Below are positions 31,261-44,400 of a stretch of 64,000 nucleotides of DNA, piece by piece. How positions within the stretch are numbered: position 1 is the stretch's first letter; every line of letters starts with the position of its first letter. A program made the position numbers and the translations under genes. Where the stretch lies: positions 124,001-188,000 of the forward strand of contig JANEZZ010002884.1 of assembly GCA_026122225.1 (NCBI GenBank). The letters run 5' to 3'. The notes beneath the pieces were generated by a model. It ran no database searches, was not told the DNA's origin, and saw nothing but the letters and a program-made list of their open reading frames with translations. Source of the stretch: Heloderma charlesbogerti (Eukaryota > Chordata > Lepidosauria > Squamata > Helodermatidae).

Positions 31261-34200
31261 GAGATTATCTATCTAAATATAGACAGACAGACAGGCAGGC
31301 AGACAGACAGACAGCTAGATCGTTGACCCCTGAAATCTGCCAACGCCTTGCAGCAGCACAGGTACACTTGCCGCTCCCTATGAACATCCAAAGCATTATG
31401 TGATGATCGGCTCTTCTGAGGTTTAAATTGCATGACAAAGAATTTAGGGGTATAAAAGAAAGAAACAGATTTGTTTTCGTTCAACGGAGAATGACAGAAT
31501 GATGCATTTAATTTTGTTCTTATTTACCGTTTTGCAGTTTCCACGATACAAGGTACTGGCACATCCTGTCCTTCATGTTTGCTGTTCAGGAGATCAACCG
31601 GAACCCCAGGCTCTTACCCAACATCACCCTGGGCTACAACATCTACAAGTCCTTCTTTGATGGAAGAGCCACCTCCTACACCATACTGCAGCTCCTTGCT
31701 GGGGGCGAAAGCAACATGCCACAATACAGCTGCAGGAGGAAGAATCACCTGCTGGCCATCCTTGAAGGGGCTGATTCGGACCTCTCCCTCCACATTTCCT
31801 CCATGTCGAGCATCTTCAAAATCCCACAGGTGTGAATCGGGAGCGGAAAGGAGGCCAGGTGCATAGAAAGGGGAGCTGAGCCCTGGTTGGGCTCAGCTCT
31901 CGCTCTTCAGTCCCTGTGCCTCCTGGGCATAATGGTTCTCTGGAGTGTGTGATGGCGATGAGTCGTGGCAGTGGTGGAGCTCTGGGATGGTTGGTTGGGC
32001 ATCCCTTGGCACAGGGATGGCAGGAGACCACGGAAACTGTACTCGACAGCTTTCCAGGTGATCCCCAGCCCAGTTCCTGCCCCTTCCCGAAGCCTCACAT
32101 AGACGCGTGGAAACGTCCATCTAAGGCAAAGTGCAGCACAGAGGGAATCCCCTTGTTTACGCTGGTTCTGCCCTGCATTGGATCGGAGGTTGCCTCTGAC
32201 TTCAGTGGAGGTCTAAGTGCCCATCTATCTGTATAGGACTGCACCTTTAATCATGTCTTGAAAGGCTCTTCAATGCAGATGTTGCAGAAAACAGTAGTGG
32301 CTGACAGGAACGAGAACCCTCCCCAGCAGTTTTTGCACCCCTCACATGACTACTGCCATGATTCTGCCCCAGAAGGTATGATGTCACCCATCTCTCTGTT
32401 GAAGGCACAGCCCTGTAGGGCATTTATTATTTCTTTATTTATTTCAGTATTCATTTCTGTATTTATTCGTTTACATCCATATTTCACTCCACATCTAGAC
32501 AGATTCCAGAGTGGCGAACAATAAAAGATACAAGATAAGGTAAAAGAATAAAACTCCATGTAAAAAAAATATTTTTTAAAGAAGAGAGAGAGAGTGGGAG
32601 AAAGAAAAATAATTACAATACAACTGGATTGTATTGATGCTGTGGCAGGTATCCTGGTCGCAATTTGTTTAGCTCTTTGTGCACTAGTAAATAACCCCTT
32701 AAATCTGACCTGCTATCAAATAGGCAGGTAGTGCAGTTCCCACAGCAAAGGTAGCATGCTGAAGAGGGTCAGCTCCTGACAACGGCAAAGCTCCTGAATT
32801 CTGAACTATCGCCAGCTTTCGGAGCAGCCTTGAGGGCAGCCCCACATAGAGTGCATGGCAGTAATCCAGTCTTCAGGTTATTAGCACCTGTACCATGGTG
32901 AACAAGCTACCCCATCCACGACAGGCCGTAGCTGGTGATCCAGCTATAGTTGGCAAAAGACACTCCAAGCTGCAAGGGCCATGTGGGCCTGCAGGGACGA
33001 TGGATATAGGACTCCCACCAGATTACAAACCTGATCTTTGAACGGGAGTGCAGCCCCATCCAGAAGAGGCAATGACTCCTGGACTGGGGAACCACTCACC
33101 CACAGGGTTTCCATCCTGTTCCAAATCCCCTCATGACTACTCCCAGTGAATTCATACAGAGGTTGACCAATATTGGGGACAAGATGGTGCCCTGTGGAAC
33201 CCTGTAACTCAACTGCCAAGGGGTCAAGAAATGGACACCCAACATTACTCCCTCAAATCATCCCCATAGTTTGAGTGAAACCATTGTAAGCCACTTCTTC
33301 CGCTGCCCTTCCCACAGAGTCGATCCAGCAGGAAACTATGGTCCATGGTACCCAAAGCCGATGAGAGATGGAGCAGAATTAGCAGAGTGGCATTCCCCTT
33401 GTCCCTCTCTTGAGACAGATCATCCAGCAGAGCATCCAAGGCTGATTCAGTCCTGTAACCAGGTCCAAACACAATGTGGGTTCCTTTTGTTCTCATGTGG
33501 CCCCTTGATTGCCGTAATTCTGGAATAAGGCTCCTGTGTGCTCCCCAAACAGAATCCACAACATCGCTGGAGGCAGGGCTAAATCTATCCTTTTCTGTTG
33601 CCTCATGTGAGGCAGCAAGCAGGTCTAACGTTCCTTGATTGGTTCCTGAAGTGTATCACTCTACAGTGTTTTGAATACGTGTACAGGACCCCAGTGTTCC
33701 TCTTGGGCTGCACCACAAATGGAGCTTGAGATATTTTTGCACTCCCCGTCCACATATTCTGCCTCATGGTGACAGGCATTGATTTAGATAATATTTATTT
33801 ATTTATTGCATTTATTGCATTTATACTCTGCCTTTTTTCCACTTTAAGGAACCCAATGCGGGGCACATAATCGTCCATCCATTTTACCAAAAATATTTCA
33901 TATTCATTCAGAAAACAAACTGATGTTAAACTACCGTCTCTTACTTTACTTTTCTCCCTAGATCAGTTACGGCATTGCTACTCCTGTTTCTAATGACAAA
34001 AGTCAGTTCCCTTTTGTCTACCGCATGGCCCCGAAGGAAGAAACCCAGTACCCGGGGATCGTCCAGCTTCTCCTGTTTTTTCGATGGACGTGGGTCGGTC
34101 TCTTTGCTCCGGACACTGAGAATGGGGAGAGGTTCCTGGGTGCCTTCACACCCCTGATGATCAGCAGTGGGATTTGTGTTGCTTTCTCGAAAAGACTACC

Positions 34201-35366
34201 ACGAAATATTATACAGCAAATATTCCAGATCGATGTTTCTTTCCTGGGGAAAGAAGTGAAGGTCATTGTTTACTATGCGGACTCCCATTATGGCTGTTTA
34301 CCGTTGATGTTTATACAAAGAACACTCGAAAAGAAACCAACTGGGGCAAAAGTCTGGATTACGCCAGCTTTTCAGGACATGGACTTCAACTTGTCTCAGG
34401 AACCTTATTATTTCCATTTCCTCCATGGATCTTTGTCCTTCAGAATGAAGACTAAAATAAAGACAAAATATGACTACTATGAGCCAGTCTCCTCTTCTCT
34501 GGAACGGTTTTGGGATGAAACATTTGAGTGTTTCAGTTCAATGCATGTTTTGTCCATGAAAATTTGGACAGGTTGCAGGGAGAAAGAGAAACAGGTGACG
34601 CTGCCCCAGGAGGAGATTGAAAGAGCCCTGTCTCAGGACAGCTACATTACTTATAGCAGCATCCAAACTGTGGCCCATGCCTTGCATGCTGCATATTCAT
34701 CCCGACCCAAGCGGATGTTGATGGTGGGTGAAGGAGAAAGGCAGGACCGTCAAAGGCTGCAGCCCTGGGAGGTATTCCCTTTTTCTTTGGCAACACCTCC
34801 ATAAAGACTCATGATGAAGATAACCAAACATGGGTTAGAGCAGATAATTGTTCCTCCTGCATGGCACTACAGGCAGACAATATATCTTGTTTTTCTGCCA
34901 CCATTTCATCCCCAAATAGCTTCCCTCCTCCAAAAATCCCTCAGAAATGGAGCCCCAGACCCTTCGAGAACCAGTCGTTGTTGGTTTGTGAAGCTCCGTC
35001 AGGATACAATCTCTTGACTTTGCACTCAACTTAATGTTTTTGTTGTAGAAGACCCATTGGGATCCATTTCTCTGGTGGCGGTCTTGTGAAGTGTACAGGG
35101 AGTTTGCAGCAATGTGCCCGATTACATGTCCTCCTAATAAAAGCTAGCTGTGGAGGATGGGGTATGACCAGGTGGGTGCAGCCTGTGGTAAATGGGGAAG
35201 TCACAAGCTCCACCTTCATCTGGGAGGCCAGCAGATTCCCCCACCCAGCCCCCTTGAACCCAATTCGGGCAGAGTGTAACCCAGCAGTCTCCACTCAGTG
35301 ACAGTGGAGGAGGAGGTGGGGCAGAATTGGAGTGGACTCATTGGAGAGATCAGCCTGCTTTCATTT

Positions 35367-35408
<42 letters not shown>

Positions 35409-38400
35409 GGGGGCAAGGAAAGGGAGAGAGTGAGCACTGATTCTGTGGTGGTTTTGGTTTAAGATGTGTTGTTAGGGAGATTTGGCTATATCTATATGGT
35501 GTGTGTGTGCTTGTACTTTCTTCTTCCTTCCCAATCCAACTTTTCTTTTCTTTTTCTTGCTTTCTTTCAATTGTAGATCCTTTATTTGAAAAACCAAACA
35601 CTTGAAAAGTACGGAGTTTGAGTTTCCGTCTATCTGTTCCTGGTTCTTTGTCTCTCCCCTTCCCCTTCTCTAATAGGTTTTACACTTCCCTTTTTTTCTT
35701 GATTGTTTATTTTAAAAAGGAGAAATACAATGAAAACTGCTTTCCTCTTCCTTCCCTTGCCTCTTTCTTTCACTTCCACAACACCCTTCTCAATTCTCAA
35801 CTATTTTTTTGCCCTTACTTTGATTCTGTCTGGATTTTACACACACAGTATCACATACACACACACACTATTCTCCTGTCCTTTTTCTTGGCTCTCCTCC
35901 ACCCACCCCACCCATCCTCCTTTCCCGTATTCCTTCCTTTCCCATTTTTGAACACATTTCCCTTAAACAACAGCAAGGACAACAACCGATAACCCCCCCG
36001 TTGTCCTCTGTTGTCCTCCTGCCTTCCTTGTAGGTAGTCCAGCATTTGCTTTTCTTTTGATCCTCTCTCTCTCTCTCTCTCTCTCACTCACTCTCTCTCT
36101 CTCTCCTTGTGTGTTCGTTTTTGTGATTGTGTTTGTGTTGTGCTCAAGTAAGCAGTGTCTGTCAAAGTACGACAGAGTCCACATTTCAAAAAACAGTAGG
36201 CAAAGCACTAAACACACGTTAACATCTATTATTTGAATAACTCAAAACCACCCTGTGTTGCAAAGCAAGCAAGCCCAATATGGGGCAGCTTCAGCATCTT
36301 GTTGGCAGGTGGATGAGGTGGGGCTGGGATTAGCAGCCCTGGTCGGCAGTCAGGCTCTCCCCTGGTCCAGCTAGTGAGTGCTGGTGTAGTGAGTCAGCTG
36401 AATGCAGAGGCAAGTTGCAGTGCTCAGAGGTCACTGACCGAGGAGGCACTTCACAGCAACCTTCAGCAGAGATCAGGGACAGTGACCTCCTCCACTCCAA
36501 CAACTAACTTCTCACATTATTATCCCTCCTGAGTTTGGTTTGTAATTCTGAGAAAAGCACATTGTAGCAGTGACTAGTGCAACAACTCCTTTGCCAGACT
36601 GTCTGAAATTTGGCAGGTGGAATCCCCTCCATGGGGGATGCCAGATTCCCAAATTTCATGTGTTTAGCATAAAACCTGTAAACCTGACAGCCATTTCTAT
36701 TTTTCAATGCCAGTCAATGAGAACATGTCATATCAGAAAGATTCGGATATCCAAATCTTGCTTTGGATTGGTATCTGAAGAGAAGCGGAGGGGGTCAGAA
36801 TCAGCCTGAAGCAAAGCAGGGCTGCTTCAGATGGTCCAAAGTCACATCCAAACTGTGATGGGGACTCTGTTCACAGCCCTGGTTTTGGATAACTGCTGCC
36901 AGCCCTAATACCCCCCTTTGGCTAGTGGTCTCAGGAGGGAGGGTGGTGGCAGCCCAGCTGCAGTTCCTGATTGTCTAGCACCTTTCTATGTGGATTCCCT
37001 GTCTGGTTATGTGACTGAATCAGTCTTGCTCTCAGGAAGGATGATCATTAAAAGAAACAAGGGGAAATCCATGTTGTTGATTCTACTGGGTCTCACATCT
37101 CCTTTGACATGTCTGTTTCCTGTTTCCTACCTGAGCAGTGCAGAGGAAGCTGCTCCAGCTGGTCTAGGGACTATGCAAGGAAGCAAGCTCGAAAGAGCGA
37201 GCCATCAGAGGGAGTGAACAGCGAGAGAAAACAGGAGTTGGCCTGGGGGGTTCGGCAGGGGAGGTAAAGAGGGAAGCAGCTAATTATGGTTTTTTTTTCA
37301 TTTTTTTAATCCTTTTCTTGTAACACACACTTCCATACCAGTGGGGCTGTGTTTTTAACTTCCAGTGAATAGAGGATGAAGCACAGGCTATTCCAGTACA
37401 ATCAGAAAGTGAGAAACATAAAGCTAGAAGAGCAACAGCAAGCTGAGGCAGAATGGGAAACTGCTGAGGCGAGGAAAAATGAAGTAGGGGATACTCCTTG
37501 GAAAAGGGTGAGAATTAGGAGCAGAACAACTAGAAGCCACTCTACACCAGTGGAAGCGTTGGAACAATGGAATCATTTCCAGGTACTTGCGGATGAGACT
37601 GGAGGACATTGTGCAGAGGAAGAATTTCAGGGGACCCCGTATGAGAGCAAGCAAGAGGCTGAAGGTCAGTCAAACAGAGGCAATGAAAGCAAGGCTTATA
37701 ACAGGAAGAAGAGATTACTACTAGTAGTGGGAGAATCCTTGCTGGGTTGAAATCTAAGTATGTTGTGAAGACCCATGGACTCGCCAGGTAAGCTGTCTCC
37801 CAGGAGGATGGACTAGAGATGTGTCTGAAGTGTTCCCTATGCTCATAAATCCCAATGACAGGTAACCCTTTCTTCTCATCTATGTGGGAACAAATGATAC
37901 CAACAAGCAGAGCTACAAAGAAATCACGTCAGACTTTGAAGCTTTGGGAAGGAAACTCAAGAACTTTGGGGCCCACGTAGTTTTCTCATCGATCCTTCCA
38001 GTAGTTGGAAGAGGGATAAAACGGGAAAGAAAAATACTCCAGGTGAATGACTGGCTATGAAGGTGGTGCTGGCATGAGAAATTTGGAGGCCAGGATGGCG
38101 GGCTACATTTCCTGGAAGATGTAAAAGTGGGAAGGGTCCATCAGGTGGATCCACAGTTGGCTACAGAATCGGACTCAAGGAGTGCTTATCAATGGGACCT
38201 TCTCAAACTGGGGAGAGGTATTGAGCGAGATACCACAGGGCACATTCCTGGGCCAAGGGCTCTTCCACATTTTTATTAATGAGTTGGATGACGAGCTGCA
38301 GGGAATGCTGATCAAATCTGCAGATGACACAAAACTGGGCAGAATAGCTAATACCATGGAAGACAGTTACAGAATTCAAAGTGATCTTGAGAGGCTGGAG

Positions 38401-41400
38401 CTCTGGGCAGAAAACAACAGAATGACATTTAGTAGGGATAAATTCCAAGGTCTACACCAAGGAAAAAGAACCCAAATGCACAGTTACAAGGTGGGGAATA
38501 CTTGGCTCCAAAGGACAACAAGCAAGAAGAAGTTCCCCTCTACTTAGCACTGGTTAGGCCTCATCTGTAGTAATGTGTCCAGTTCTGGACACCACACTTT
38601 AAGAAGGATGCAGACAAATCGGAGAGGGTTCAGAGGAGGGCAGGAAAGATCACTGGGCGATTGGAAACAAACCCCTAATAGGAGAGGCTGAAAGAATTGG
38701 ACATCTTTAGCCTTGGGAAGAGAAGACTGAGGGGAGATACAACAGTGCTCTTCAAGTACTTGAAAGGTTGTCACAGAGAGGAAGGCCAGGATCTCTTCTC
38801 GATCATCCCAGAATGCAGGACACGGAATCATGGGCTCAAGTAACAGGAAGCCAGATTCCAGCTGAACATCAGGAGAAACTTCCTGATGGTTAGAGCAATA
38901 TGACAAAGGAACCAATGACCTACGGAGGTGGTGGGCTCTCCCACACTGGAAGCATTCAAGACAAGGCTGGACAGCCACCTGTCAGGGATTCTTTGACTTG
39001 GATTCCTGCATTGAACAGGGGGTTGGACGCAATGTTCTTATACCCCCTTCCATTCCTACTATTCTATGATTCTATGATTCTACCATCAAACCTCATATCC
39101 TTCTGATCCTTCCAAACTGGTGTTGGAGGCACTGAACTCCAGTTCCCCTGCTACCTGCAAGAGTGGTTTCAGAAATTAAGATTTGGTGATCATTTTTTGA
39201 TCTCTGGAGCTGTGGCATCTCAGACATTATATGCCCTTGTCCACCAATGTTGTTTTCATTTTGGTAACCATCCTCTCTCCATTGTTATCTGGCTATCTTC
39301 TTGATGTGTTTTGTGAGCATCCCATCTTCTGTGGCATGAAAGGGCTCCTGGCATTCACTCCTGGTGGATTCTCCAGGGTGCAAAATAGCACTTGGCCATA
39401 GAAAAAGCCCATGGCAGTTAGAGCATTGCCCACAGTGGTAGAGACTCTATCCAGCAGACTCTATGGTCATGGCCTGGAAGTTCTCTGGAGCCTGTTGAAA
39501 CACTGGGGAGCCCGCCAAATGACAGAGTAAGTCACCTCGGGACCCTTAACACTTTTGCAGAGGGATGATTAGTTGGGGTGGCTTACTCAGAATGGGGAAT
39601 GTGGTTTTCTCCCCCACATGACACGCTTAGCCACCAAGGTGAACAGACATTCCTTAACCATTACGGCTTAGCATGATGTCTGAACATGCCTGGTATCTTC
39701 ATTATGAGTAGGAATGGGCAGGATTTGTTTTAAAATCTCTGCAGATGATCAGGCATCTTTACTTCTGCCCTCTGTTCATTGATGGGATGCACTTTTTTGT
39801 ACGAGGATTTTGGTCATGTGCCAAGGCGCACTTTTTACTAATGTGCACTTGCACCTCTCCCCCTCATAAAACAACAACAAAAGCGTCCTGCAAGTTTCCC
39901 TAATCTGTGCAACTTGGGAAAAGCCTTCTCTTAAATAACATCACTTTTGAATTGATTGTGGATCATTCTGACAACTCTAGATGTGACTGTGAACAGCCAA
40001 ATAATGGCATTGTGAACCCAGATGGGATGTGCACTGAACATGGACGATCACAGCTCAAAGTGATGAGGCCCAAGATATGGCCTACATTTTCATGATTTCT
40101 AAATCCGGGCTGTTTTCTCTGTCATTCTAGCTTCACACTTCGTTACGAGACATCCAGTTTTCTAATGCTTCCATGGGCGGACTGTATCTGGATAAGACTG
40201 GGGAACTGGCAGCTGACTTTGATATCGTGAACTGGGTGATGTTTCCCAATGAGTCTTGTGCTAGAGTGACTATTGGGATTGTGGAGAGACAGGCATTTCC
40301 GGAGATGAAGCTCACCATTAAGCAGGAGGCCATTGCTTGGCGCGGCCATTTTAATGAGGTAGGGGAAAGGATTTGTGTCCTATTATTGGCCTTATCTCTT
40401 AAGCTCTAAGAATATCCATCCTGTCTTGTGTTTCCCACCCCCACCCCCAGCTTCTAAAAATTTATTTATTATTCATTTATTCATTTATTTTATTTCTATT
40501 CCGAACAATAGCCGAAGCTGTCTGGGTGGTTCACAAAAATTTAAATCAAACAGCCTGCAATAAAACAAATTTAAATATATAGAATATCCAAACCACAATA
40601 TAACAATACAACTGCAATAAAACCTAGCAACAGTGCAGGAATTTAAAATACAGGTTTAAAACAGCAAAGCTAAATGTCTAGAAAGCTAAAATGCTAAAAT
40701 GCCTGGGAAAATAAAAAGGTCTTCACCTGGCACCAGAAGGAATACAATGTAGGTGCCAGGCGAACCTCAGTAGGGAGCTCATTCCACAGCCGGGGTGCCA
40801 CAGCAGAAAAAGCCCTCCTCCTAGTAGTCCCCCACCTCACTTCCTTTGGCAGGGGCTCACGGATAGGGATGGACGAAAGTCACTTACCTGTTCCCAAAGC
40901 TTGCTTCCCGGTGGGGGGGAGGCGCTCAGTCCCTCCCCCTGAAATTCTGGGTGAGGGGGAGGCACACTGTCCCTCCCCGCCAAAATTCTGGCCAGGGGGG
41001 AGGCGCACCGTCCATCCGGCTGCAAAACCTCCTCTCCTGCCAGGAGCCCGGGACGCAAATGTCGGCGGCCGTAGCCGCCACCGTTTGCGTCCCTGGCCTG
41101 GAGTCAGCAGTGATAGGCTATGTAAATGTTTACGTAGCCTATCACAGCTGACTTTGAAAAAAAAAAAAAGTGCGTACGCAAATGGGGGCGCCCATAGGTG
41201 CCGCCATTTGCATTCCTTATTTTGGCACGGGTAGTCTATGTAAATATTTATGTAGACTATGTAGAAAATAAGGGCAATGCAAATAGCGTACGCATTCGTA
41301 GTCAGCCGTGATAGGCTACGTAAAGATTTACGTAGCCTATCATGGTGTTTTTTGAAAATGTAGCCATGATAGGCTACGTAAATCTTTACGTAGCCTATCA

Positions 41401-44400
41401 TGTTTGTTTGTTTATTTGTTTTTTTACTTGGAAATGGTGGCGGCGGCAGCCGGTCGGAAGACCAGCTGCCGCCGCCGCCGCACTGCTGCCGCACCGCCGC
41501 CCGGAGCCGCCGCCGTGAAGGACATTCGCACGGAGATGCATGGAGAAATTCTCTGACATCTCTACTTACGGAGAAGGGCTGCTGAGGATGATCTTAAGGT
41601 CCATGGATGGGTGTTTCTATGCTGTATTGATCTGGAGTACTGATCCTGTCAGTTCTAGTCATCAAGTCTTTTGGTTGTCAAGCTGAAATATGCCAATTGT
41701 GCAAAAGATGACAGTTTCTGGATAGAAAATGGATGTAGAATAAAAAAGATATACAAAATATACAAAAAAGATCCACACTTCCCTTCAGGTGACAAAGCAG
41801 TTTGCACCTTGAATGTCTATTAGGGTCCTAGGAGCACAATTTTCTCTAAGCCGGATGCTTGCCTATTTCTCCTTAGAGCATGACCAAAGGAGCCAGCAAG
41901 CGGGATCTTACAAGCGCCTCTGTTAGATGCCTCCCTCTACCCATGAGCAATGCCTCTCCCCTCCTCTCTCACACCAACTGGCTGACACACTCACAAGAGT
42001 AGGGGGGCTTCTCCCTTACCCAACAGGTGCTCGAAACATTTAGCCTGGGAATCTAATTGACCTGGGGATGGGGTTGGGAGAGTCGCCCAACTCTACTGTG
42101 ATACTCAGGACATCTCACCCTCAGGCTCAGCTCTGTGGAGTTCAGATTTTCTGCTCACAAACCAGCTCACTACGTATGCCAGTGCTAGAAGCCTTTGATT
42201 TATTGATTTATTCCATTTTTATACCACCCAATAGCCAAAGCTCTATCGGTGGTGCACAAAAATTAAAACTACAAGGCACAGCATGAAACAATGCAAAATA
42301 TGAAAGCTTGAAACCACAACAGAACACTACAACCAAAATGAAACCTTTCAGCAATGCAGACATTTCACAATACAGATTTAAAACACTGAAGCTAAAAGAC
42401 TAGGAAGCTGAAACGCTGAAATACTGGGAGAATAAAAAGGTCTTCACCTGGTGCCAGGAGGAGTACAATGTAGGTGCCAGGCAAACCGCTCTAGAGAGCT
42501 CATTCCTAGGGATGGCGGAAAATTTCTCCACGAATCTCAGGAAGGCCAAATGCCAACTCATTCGGCCCCCAAAATTGGCAGTGAAATTCTCCACCCCCGC
42601 CCCCCCCCCCCGGAATGGGACTTACCTCCTTCGAATGTCCCTCTCGGCGGCGGGTCCTATTGGCAGTTTGGCGGCGATTCGGTGGGGGTGGAGGCGGGGG
42701 CGGTGGCCGGTCTTCCGACCGGCTGCCGCTGCCGCCATTACAAAGTAAATGTAAAAAAACAAACAAACCACAGATGTGATAGGCTACGTAACGATTTACG
42801 TAGCCTATCACGGCTCGATTTCCCAAGTCAGCCATGATAGGCTATGTAAATCGTTACGTAGCCTATCACGTGTGTGTGATTTTTTTTTACTTTTACTTTT
42901 GTATTTTGCGGCCGAGGAGACGGGGTGCTTCTCCCCGGCCTGAATTTCGGCGGCGAGGGATGGGGCACCTCGACCCCGGCCTGAATTTTGGCCGGGCGAG
43001 ATGGGATGCCTCCCCCCCACCATGAACTTTGGGGGGAGAACAGAAGCGCCTCCCCCCCACTGCGAAGCAATCTGCGGGACCAGGTAAGGGACTTTCATCC
43101 ATCCCTACTCATTCCACAGCTGGGGAGCCACTGCAGAAAGGGCTCTCCTTGCACCAGCGACCTGCCTCACTTCCTTGGCAGGGGCGCATGCAGAATGGCC
43201 TCTGAGGATGATCTCAGGATCTGGGCAGGAACACATGGGAGGAGGCGATCCTTCAGATAACCTGGCCCCAAACCGTTAAGGGCTTTAAATGTAACTACCA
43301 GCACTTTGAATTGGGGCCAGAAATGGACTGGCAGCCAGTGCAGCTGGTAAAGTACTGGCGTAATATGAGCTCACTGGCCAGTCCCTGTTAACAATCTTGC
43401 TGCCCTAATTTGCACCAGCTGAAGTTTCTGGACCGCTTTCAAAGGCAGCCCCACGTATAACACATTGCAGTAATCCAGGCGAGAGGTTATCAGAGCATGG
43501 ATAACTGTAGCTAGGCTCTCTCTGTCCAGATAAGGGCGTAGTTGGGATACCAGCCAAAGCTGATAAAAAGTGCTCTGTGCCACTGAGTTCACCTGTGCCT
43601 CAAGTGACAGTTCTGGATCCAAGAGCACCCCAAAACTATGAACATGATCCTTTGGGGGGAGTGCACCCCCCTCCAGAACAGGTTGAATATCACCTAGCCG
43701 GGTAGATGAACCACCCACCAGCAGTACCTCCTTCTTGTCTGGATTGATTTTCAGTTTACTGGCCCTCATCCAGTCCATTACCATGCCCAGGTCCCGATTC
43801 AGAACAGCCACTGCCTCAGCTGGGTTTGATGAGAAAGAGAGGTAGAGCTGGGTGTCATCCGCATTTTGATGGTGCCTCAGCCCACACCTCCGGACAACCT
43901 CCACCAGCAGTTTCATGCAGATGTCAAACAGCATAGGGGATAAAATAGAGCCCTGTGGAACCCCATGGCACAATTGCCATGGCGCAGAGCAGTAATCCTC
44001 CAGCACCACCTTCTGGAGTCAGCCATCCAAGTAAGAGCAGAACCACTGCAGTGCAGTGCCTCCAATGCCCAGCCCAGACAATGTGTGCAGAAGGATATCA
44101 TAGTCAATGGCATCGAATGCTGCTGAGATGGTATCTCACTCCCCCGTCCCTCTCAAAGCAGAGGTCATCCCACAGGTCAACCAAGGCTGTTTCCATTCCA
44201 AAACCAGGCCTGAAGCCCAGATCTAGATAATCCATTTCATTCAACAGTGCCTGGAGCTGTCCTGCAACCACCCGCTCAAGCACCTTGCCCAGGAAGGGGA
44301 TGTTGGCCAGTGGCCTATAATTGCTAACATCCTCCAGGTTTGGCGTTTTTAGGAGTTGTCTGATTACTGCCTCTTTTAAAGTGGCCGACACCACTCCCTC

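Larger units (their letters stand above)
25083..31537. other. V2R gene 2 intron 1
   Basis: A 6.5-kb intron across the unit A/unit B junction. It contains a (GT)n tract (25344-25370), an L2 fragment (26590-26775), the BovB LINE (27169-30391) and the unit B start (30457). The rest shows nothing I recognise. Confidence 0.78.
34772..40130. other. V2R gene 2 intron 3
   Basis: A 5.4-kb intron against 2.5 kb in gene 1. The extra DNA is 35260-37350, with no counterpart in unit A, and the longer CR1 copy (about 37350-39085). 35350-36130 is strongly strand-asymmetric: (GT)18, long T/C-rich runs and a (CT)n tract. 36130-37350 shows nothing I recognise. Confidence 0.72.

Noticed and set aside
37376..37750. 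124-codon frame as a possible host gene
   Set aside because: Lysine/glutamate-rich sequence followed by GESLLG and GTNDT-like stretches fits CR1 ORF1, and the CR1 3' end follows.
41306..41402. CRISPR-like array of 36-40 bp repeats
   Set aside because: The repeats are palindromes in a eukaryotic intron, differ in sequence, are not evenly spaced and lie inside transposons with target duplications.
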